Origin: Methylacidiphilum caldifontis | GTDB taxonomy: Bacteria > Verrucomicrobiota > Verrucomicrobiia > Methylacidiphilales > Methylacidiphilaceae | DNA: 64,000 nucleotides | NCBI RefSeq assembly: GCF_017310505.1 | Contig: NZ_CP065957.1 | Location: 558,001-622,000, forward strand | Reading direction: 5' to 3' | Shown here: positions 59,205 to 64,000 of the stretch, one piece after another | Numbering within the stretch: the stretch's first letter is position 1 | How the letters are laid out: every line of letters begins with the position of its first letter | The notes under the pieces: model-generated | What the model was told of the DNA's origin: nothing | The model's input: only the letters and a program-made list of their open reading frames with translations | Database searches by the model: none | Position numbers and translations under genes: made by a program

Positions 59205-59867
59205 ATGGCACAATCTATCACTCTTAAGGCTAACCTAAGAAAATCAATCGGGAAGTCTGCAGTCAAAAAACTACGGTCTAAAGATAAAATTCCTGCTATC
59301 CTTTATGGAAAAGGAACTTCTGTTCCCTTGGAAATTCTAGCATCGGAATTTAAAAATCTTTTTCATGGAAAAAGAATAGAAAAAGTCCTTTTAAACCTAG
59401 AAATTACAGATGCCCAAGAAAAAAAGTCTACCTTGGCATTTCTCCAGCAAATTCAACTCCATCCTCTCACCGACAAGCTCCTTCATTTAGATCTCCATGA
59501 GCTCTCCGCCGATGAGAAAGTCCATGCAGAAATAGACCTCATTTTTACAGGCGAGCCCCAAGGCTTAAAATCGGGTACCGCAAATCTGGATATATCGTTA
59601 CGTAGAATCAAAATTAGTTGTTTTCCTAAGGATCTGCCCGACTCCATCTCTGTATCAATAGATCATTTGCAAACGGGCGAATCTCTTCATGTAGGAGACA
59701 TTCCTTTACCTCCAGGGGTCGAATCGCTGAGCCCAAAAAATCAGGTTGTTCTGTCGCTTGTTGCAGCCAAGGGTGGAGAAGAAGAGCAAGCTGCTGGTGC
59801 TGCTGAAACTGCTGAACCCGAGGTCATAAAAGAAAAGAAAGTCAAAGCTGAAGAATCTTCACAATAA
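59205..59867 (+). CDS. rplY: 50S ribosomal protein L25/general stress protein Ctc
   Basis: This 220-residue long form of L25 has the N-terminal 5S-rRNA-binding domain (residues 1-95, KIPAILYGKG) and the C-terminal TL5/Ctc beta domain (VHAEIDLIFTGEPQGLKSG, HLQTGESLHVGDIPLPPGV). A charged acidic-Lys tail (about 190-220) follows. It binds 5S rRNA on the large subunit. It is the first gene of a rightward translation cluster with pth, rpsF, ssb and rplI. AGAAGGGAC precedes the ATG. Confidence 0.95.
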   Translation: MAQSITLKANLRKSIGKSAVKKLRSKDKIPAILYGKGTSVPLEILASEFKNLFHGKRIEKVLLNLEITDAQEKKSTLAFLQQIQLHPLTDKLLHLDLHELSADEKVHAEIDLIFTGEPQGLKSGTANLDISLRRIKISCFPKDLPDSISVSIDHLQTGESLHVGDIPLPPGVESLSPKNQVVLSLVAAKGGEEEQAAGAAETAEPEVIKEKKVKAEESSQ

Positions 59868-59902
59868 AGGGTATTTAAGCTACTCTTTAGAGGATTTTCA
59901 CT

Positions 59903-60457
59903 GTGTTCCATATTGTGGTTGGTTTAGGTAATCCGGGAAAGGAATATGAGAATACAAGGCATAATATCGGATGGAAGGTAGTCGAAGAGCTAGCCAAAAA
60001 ACAAAACCTTTCTTTTAAAAGGGATAAAGAGAGCCAATCGAAGATCGCATCTAAGGAAAAAGTGATTTTTGTCCTTCCTCTAACTTATATGAATCTGAGT
60101 GGTCAGGCTGTTTCTTATCTTTTAAAAAAACTGAATTGTCGAGCTCAAGATATCCTTGTTATCCTTGATGACATTTTTTTACCCCTTGGAAAATTGAGGT
60201 TTAGGATGAAAGGATCTTCCGGGGGGCATAAAGGACTCCAATCTCTTATAGAGGAACTGCATACGGTAGAAATTCCAAGATTGCGTTTGGGCATCGGCCC
60301 TTTACCCGAAGGTGAAGAGTTGGCCGATTATGTGCTCAAGCCCTTTTCTGAAACCGAAAAAAGCAAGGTCGAAGAAATGACTACTAAGGCGATTCAATTT
60401 TATGAATCCTTGCAAAAAGATGGAATTGAAATTGCATTGAACAAAATTACTTCATAA
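59903..60457 (+). CDS. pth: Peptidyl-tRNA hydrolase
   Basis: This 184-residue enzyme has a GTG start and recycles tRNA from dropped-off peptidyl-tRNA. Conserved residues: Asn10 and His20 in VVGLGNPGKEYENTRHNIGW; the LPLTYMNLSGQAV block; ILDDIFLPLGKLRFR with the conserved Asp; and GSSGGHKGLQSLIE. All active-site positions are present. It follows rplY after 35 nt. Confidence 0.96.
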   Translation: MFHIVVGLGNPGKEYENTRHNIGWKVVEELAKKQNLSFKRDKESQSKIASKEKVIFVLPLTYMNLSGQAVSYLLKKLNCRAQDILVILDDIFLPLGKLRFRMKGSSGGHKGLQSLIEELHTVEIPRLRLGIGPLPEGEELADYVLKPFSETEKSKVEEMTTKAIQFYESLQKDGIEIALNKITS

Positions 60458-60512
60458 AAGTAACTATTAATTAAAGTATAAAAGAAAAGATTTTTTCACA
60501 GAGTAATCCCTC

Positions 60513-60848
60513 ATGAACAGAACTTATGATGCTCTTTATATTCTTGATGTACAAGGTAAAGAAGACTCCCTTAAAGAGATGATCGAACAGATCGAAAAAA
60601 CGATCAATCAATTGGGCGGTAATGTTCTGAGCCTCCAAAAAATGGATAGAAGAAAGTTTGAAAGGGTGGCTGGAAAAATTGACTCAGGTTATTATGTTAA
60701 CATGGGTGTTGAATTAGCTCCTCAGAGTCTTAAAGAACTTGAAACCAAGCTTAAGGCCAATCCTTCTATCTTCAGGCAATTTTATGTGAGAAGAAAAAAG
60801 GGACTGTCGGCTGTTCCAAAAGACCAGTTGCAAAATATCGTGACTTAA
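60513..60848 (+). CDS. rpsF: 30S ribosomal protein S6
   Basis: This 111-residue S6 begins MNRTYDALYILDVQGKEDSL. The family GGNVLSLQKMDRRKFERVAGKI and C-terminal SIFRQFYVRRKKG fit the S6 ferredoxin-like fold that binds S18 and 16S rRNA. It sits 6 nt ahead of ssb, the common rpsF-ssb pair; rpsR, which often follows ssb, is not between ssb and rplI here. Confidence 0.93.
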   Translation: MNRTYDALYILDVQGKEDSLKEMIEQIEKTINQLGGNVLSLQKMDRRKFERVAGKIDSGYYVNMGVELAPQSLKELETKLKANPSIFRQFYVRRKKGLSAVPKDQLQNIVT

Positions 60849-60854
60849 TTTTTT

Positions 60855-61292
60855 ATGGCTGACTTAAACAAAGTTTTCCTTATAGGCAACTTAACACGGG
60901 ATCCCGAATGCCGTTATACTCCAAAAGGCACACCGGTGGGCGATCTTTCTCTGGCTATAAACAGCTCTTACCGAAGTCAAGATGGTCAGGTCAAAGATGA
61001 AGTTTGCTTTGTCGAAGTTGTTATCTGGGGTCGGCAGGCTGAAACATGCAAAGAATATCTGCAAAAGGGTTCCCTGATATTCGTTGAAGGGAGGTTGCAG
61101 ATGGAACAATGGGAAACAAAAGAAGGGGAAAAAAGGTCGCGGATGAGAGTGAGGGCTGACAGGATTCAATTCCTTGGAAAAGCCAAGGGATCTAGCCAAC
61201 CTACTCCTGTTGAGTCTTCATCAACCAAGACTGATACTGCCTTTTCTCCTCCAGAAGAACCCCAAGCGGGTGATGAAGAAGTCCCCTTTTAG
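60855..61292 (+). CDS. ssb: Single-stranded DNA-binding protein
   Basis: This 145-residue SSB has an N-terminal OB fold: LNKVFLIGNLTRDPECRYTPKG, FVEVVIWGRQAETCKEYLQKG and SLIFVEGRLQMEQWETKEG. A flexible Ser/Thr/Pro linker follows and it ends in the acidic tip DEEVPF, which binds partner proteins. It protects ssDNA in replication and repair. It lies in the rpsF-ssb-rplI run. Confidence 0.96.
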   Translation: MADLNKVFLIGNLTRDPECRYTPKGTPVGDLSLAINSSYRSQDGQVKDEVCFVEVVIWGRQAETCKEYLQKGSLIFVEGRLQMEQWETKEGEKRSRMRVRADRIQFLGKAKGSSQPTPVESSSTKTDTAFSPPEEPQAGDEEVPF

Positions 61293-61351
61293 ATCTTGAC
61301 AACTCATGAAAGAAAAAGGAATAAAAGTCTCCCATTAGAATAGGATTTACT

Positions 61352-61942
61352 ATGGATATAGAAGTTATTCTTAATAAAAAACTCGATAAACTTGGCGCCG
61401 AAGGAGATCTAGTCAAAGTCAAGGCGGGCTTTGCTCGAAATTACTTGATTCCTAACGGTTTAGCCACTATTGCTACAACGACTACGAAAGCACAAGTCGA
61501 ACGGCTAAAAAAAATGCGTGCCGAAAGGGAAGAAAAAGAAAAAGAACAGGCTTTAGAGCTAGCTTCAAAAATCGGCTCGCTTCGACTCACCTTTAATTTA
61601 TTGGGAGAAAAAGAGACGAATAAAGTCTTCGGTGCCGTGACCACCCAAGATATTTGTGAAAGACTTCTTCAAGCAGGAATCGAGGTCGATAGAAAAAAAA
61701 TTTCCTTGGATAGACCTCTTAAGGAATCAGGCCTTCATGTTGTTCCTATACATATCCATCATGATGTCTTGGCTCAATTGCAAGTGGAGATAATTTTCCC
61801 CAAGAAAGAAAAAGAAGCGGAAAAGGAAAGTAGCCAAGAAAAAGCCAAGAAAGGTGACAAAAAAAAGAAAGATAAAAAAGAAAAAAAGGAGAAACAGCTT
61901 AAGAAAACCAAGGCAAAGAAAGCTGAAGATTCATCAACTTAA
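61352..61942 (+). CDS. rplI: 50S ribosomal protein L9, with Lys-rich tail
   Basis: This 196-residue L9 has the N-terminal rRNA-binding domain (VILNKKLDKLGAEGDLVKVKAGFARNYLIP), a connecting helix, and a C-terminal domain (VFGAVTTQDICERL, LKESGLHVVPIHIH). L9 is normally about 150 residues. Here a highly charged Lys/Glu tail from about 150 to 196 has been added, made almost wholly of K, E, A and D. It is probably disordered and may add RNA contacts. GGATTT lies before the ATG. Confidence 0.94.
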   Translation: MDIEVILNKKLDKLGAEGDLVKVKAGFARNYLIPNGLATIATTTTKAQVERLKKMRAEREEKEKEQALELASKIGSLRLTFNLLGEKETNKVFGAVTTQDICERLLQAGIEVDRKKISLDRPLKESGLHVVPIHIHHDVLAQLQVEIIFPKKEKEAEKESSQEKAKKGDKKKKDKKEKKEKQLKKTKAKKAEDSST

Positions 61943-62045
61943 TCAAGGCATACCCTGCAGCAGGGGGGATTACAATCAGATCATTTAACTAGACTCAGTG
62001 CTATGGTTTTCGATTTTGTGGGGATAGCAGGGAAAGGAAAACTCT

Positions 62046-64000
62046 GTGAAACCCAATGTTTTTCTCTTCTTGCTTAACATCAGAATAGAAGAACATATTA
62101 ATCTTAAGTTTTCCTTAGCTTTTCTTTTCTTTTTTTTAATTTCCTTTGACATAGCCCTTTGCCAGTCCTCCTCTTCTCAAGAAGGACCTAATCTTCCTCC
62201 CCTTCCCTCTTCGATTGACGCTCAACCTAAAAGTGTTTCTCCTTCACCAAGTCCAAGCCAAACGGGCGGTTCTTCCAACCTTGCTCAAGAACAATCAGAA
62301 CAACTGACTCCCTCTGCTCCCCGCCTTGCTCCTCCATCACCGCCCGAAACCCCTCCCACAGAAGAAGAAAAACCCGTCGAACAAGCCGTACAACCTCCCC
62401 CCCATGCTATCCCGATCAAAAAAAAACCTAAAAAAATTGTCGGCCCACCTAGTGGGGCGGAAAGCCAGAAGAAAGGCCCAACAGTTAAGGAAATTGAAAT
62501 CGTCTACGTTGGCCCCAAGTCGGTGAATCGGTCCATGATTCTTTCCAATATGCGCACAACGGTAGGGCAACCTTACTCAGCAAGCACGGTAGAGGAGGAT
62601 GTCAGGAATCTTTATGCGACTGGACTTTTTACTAACCTTAGAATATCGACTGAACAAGTTGCCGAAGGAGTGAAGGTCATTGTGATCGTTCAACCTAAAC
62701 CGCTGGTCAAAGAGGTCACTATCCAGGGAGCAAAGCAGATCCCTATAGAAAGGATTAAAAAACAGATTAAAACAAAGATTGGAGATCCTTTAAGTGAGTT
62801 CCAAGTTTCAGCGGATGCGGAAAAAATCAAGGAATACTATCAAAATCATGGTTTTGGTAATGCCCAGGTCACCTACAAAATCGATGTTAATGAAGAGTTC
62901 GGTCGGGCTATCGTTAGTTTCTCGATTTCCGAAGGAGAAAAGCAGTTCATTGTAATGGTTAATTTCGTCGGCAATAAAGCCTTCAGTAATGCTGAGCTGC
63001 AAAAACAACTCAAAACGAAAAAAAAGAATATCCTTTCCTTCGTAAACAAATCGGGAATTTTTAAAGAAGACCAACTTCAAGAAGATTTAAGAAAACTCAA
63101 GGAGTTTTACCAGGATCATGGTTATATCGACATGCAAATCAAGGATGTCAAGGTATCTAGCCCACAAAAAGAGCAGATGGTTGTGACAATCACTATTTTT
63201 GAAGGAATCCAATATAAAGTAGGGACTATTCAATTCCAGGGCAATGTTATCCATCCTAATAGTGATCTACTCGATAGCATCAAAATGAAAGAGGGTAGCG
63301 TGTTTTCTCCCAAAGGACTTGATGACGATATCAAAGCGATTAGGGATCTTTACGGCAAACAAGGCTATATCGATGCGGAAATTAAACCTGAAAGATTAGC
63401 TAACATCGAAAATGGCCGCATTGATTTGCTCTTTAAAATATCGGAGGGCAGCCAGGCTTATATCGATAAAATCATTATCCAGGGCAACAACCAGACCAAA
63501 GACAAAGTTATCCGCCGGGAACTGGCGGTGGCCCCCGGAGATGTGTATGACAGCGTTAGGGTTGATGCGAGCAAGAAAAGGTTAGAAAATCTGGGTTACT
63601 TTGACAAAGTGGAGATCAATCCCCAGGACACCAACATTCCTAATAGGAAAAACATGGTCATTTCAGTCCAAGAAAAAAGAACAGGAAATGTGACTTTTGG
63701 ACTGGGATATAGCACGATTGAAAGTTTGCTTGGGTTTGTCGAACTCAACCAGGGAAATTTCGACATCGCCAATCCTCCTTCTTTTACGGGCGCTGGACAG
63801 AAATTTAGGTTTAGGTTGCAACTGGGTATTTTCATGGAAAGTGCCATGTTATCTTTTACCGAACCCTGGTTTATGGATCAACCGCTAATGGTCGGTTTTG
63901 ACCTCTTCTTCAATCAACTGACCTATCTTCAGTTTTACAACGGATTTAACGAAACCCAGTATGGTTTAGATCTGCGTCTTGCCAAAAGACTAAACCAGTG
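62046..64000 (+). CDS. bamA: Outer-membrane protein assembly factor BamA (partial)
   Basis: At least 650 residues are seen before the window ends; the GTG start at 62046 follows GGGAAAGGAAAA. A signal region (about residues 20-42) is followed by about 100 residues rich in Pro, Ser and Gln, then POTRA domains: VKEIEIVYVGPKSVN, VKEVTIQGAKQI, FIVMVNFVGNKAFSNAEL, VGTIQFQGNVIHPNS and YIDKIIIQGNNQTKDKVIRREL. The beta-barrel begins (TGNVTFGLGYSTIESLLGFVEL, FTEPWFMDQPLMVGF). BamA inserts beta-barrel proteins, such as the TonB receptor, into the outer membrane. The low-complexity insert before POTRA 1 is unusual. The frame has no stop before 64000. Confidence 0.95.
   Translation, partial: MKPNVFLFLLNIRIEEHINLKFSLAFLFFFLISFDIALCQSSSSQEGPNLPPLPSSIDAQPKSVSPSPSPSQTGGSSNLAQEQSEQLTPSAPRLAPPSPPETPPTEEEKPVEQAVQPPPHAIPIKKKPKKIVGPPSGAESQKKGPTVKEIEIVYVGPKSVNRSMILSNMRTTVGQPYSASTVEEDVRNLYATGLFTNLRISTEQVAEGVKVIVIVQPKPLVKEVTIQGAKQIPIERIKKQIKTKIGDPLSEFQVSADAEKIKEYYQNHGFGNAQVTYKIDVNEEFGRAIVSFSISEGEKQFIVMVNFVGNKAFSNAELQKQLKTKKKNILSFVNKSGIFKEDQLQEDLRKLKEFYQDHGYIDMQIKDVKVSSPQKEQMVVTITIFEGIQYKVGTIQFQGNVIHPNSDLLDSIKMKEGSVFSPKGLDDDIKAIRDLYGKQGYIDAEIKPERLANIENGRIDLLFKISEGSQAYIDKIIIQGNNQTKDKVIRRELAVAPGDVYDSVRVDASKKRLENLGYFDKVEINPQDTNIPNRKNMVISVQEKRTGNVTFGLGYSTIESLLGFVELNQGNFDIANPPSFTGAGQKFRFRLQLGIFMESAMLSFTEPWFMDQPLMVGFDLFFNQLTYLQFYNGFNETQYGLDLRLAKRLNQ

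Noticed and set aside
61950-61970. Terminator after rplI (CCCTG/CAGGG stem)
   Set aside because: The stem is short and is followed by GGGATT rather than a T run.

Overview
The window looks like chromosomal DNA of a thermoacidophilic methanotrophic verrucomicrobium, most likely Methylacidiphilum or a close relative. This rests on the housekeeping proteins (GlnD, PdxJ, AcpS, KdpDE, the L25-Pth-S6-SSB-L9-BamA run) and on moderately AT-rich coding DNA broken by conspicuously GC-rich insertion sequences. The genus is inferred from general familiarity with such proteins; no database search was possible.

Layout. (1) 1-10.5 kb, minus strand: a three-gene DISARM-like defence cassette made of a large DUF1998 helicase with a nuclease-like tail, an SNF2-type helicase (DrmD-like) and an Eco57I-type adenine methylase that runs off the left edge. 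(2) 11-14.2 kb: a decayed C-terminal piece of an SF1 helicase, then a TonB-dependent receptor. Each is interrupted by an in-frame TGA. (3) 14.4-30.8 kb, plus strand: a type III-B CRISPR-Cas locus, cas10(cmr2)-cmr3-cmr4-cmr5-cmr6-CARF protein-CARF/adenosine deaminase (Cad1-like)-cas1-cas2, followed by an AT-rich leader and an array of 63 repeats and 62 spacers. No cmr1 or cas6 is seen. (4) 30.8-36.2 kb: a truncated IS1634-like copy, an intact IS605-type element (tnpA plus RuvC-intact tnpB), a DUF302 gene and a second, frameshifted IS605-type element. (5) 36.2-42.6 kb: a methyltransferase, a glycosyltransferase, two envelope proteins, a protoglobin, ispF, a beta-hydroxyacid dehydrogenase and a cupin. 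(6) 42.6-47.0 kb: tRNA-Glu(CTC), a second IS1634-like copy, and a compact three-gene module of two ComEC-type metallo-beta-lactamase proteins plus a membrane protein. (7) 47.6-64 kb: core genes, namely a GAF histidine kinase and glnD, pdxJ-acpS, a methyltransferase, kdpD-kdpE-araC, rplY-pth-rpsF-ssb-rplI, and the start of bamA.

How the parts work together. Cas10 keeps the GGDD palm motif, so target RNA binding by the Cmr complex should trigger cyclic oligoadenylate synthesis. Two separate CARF proteins sit directly downstream to sense that signal. One carries an adenosine deaminase domain with all its metal ligands, which fits the recently described Cad1 (ATP-to-ITP) type of type III effector. 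The array is unusual because many spacers contain perfect stem-loops and several non-identical spacers are variants of the same hairpin. The DISARM-like cassette, the CRISPR locus, the TnpB element and the twin-MBL module make the first 47 kb a defence and mobile-element island. The last 17 kb is ordinary chromosome.
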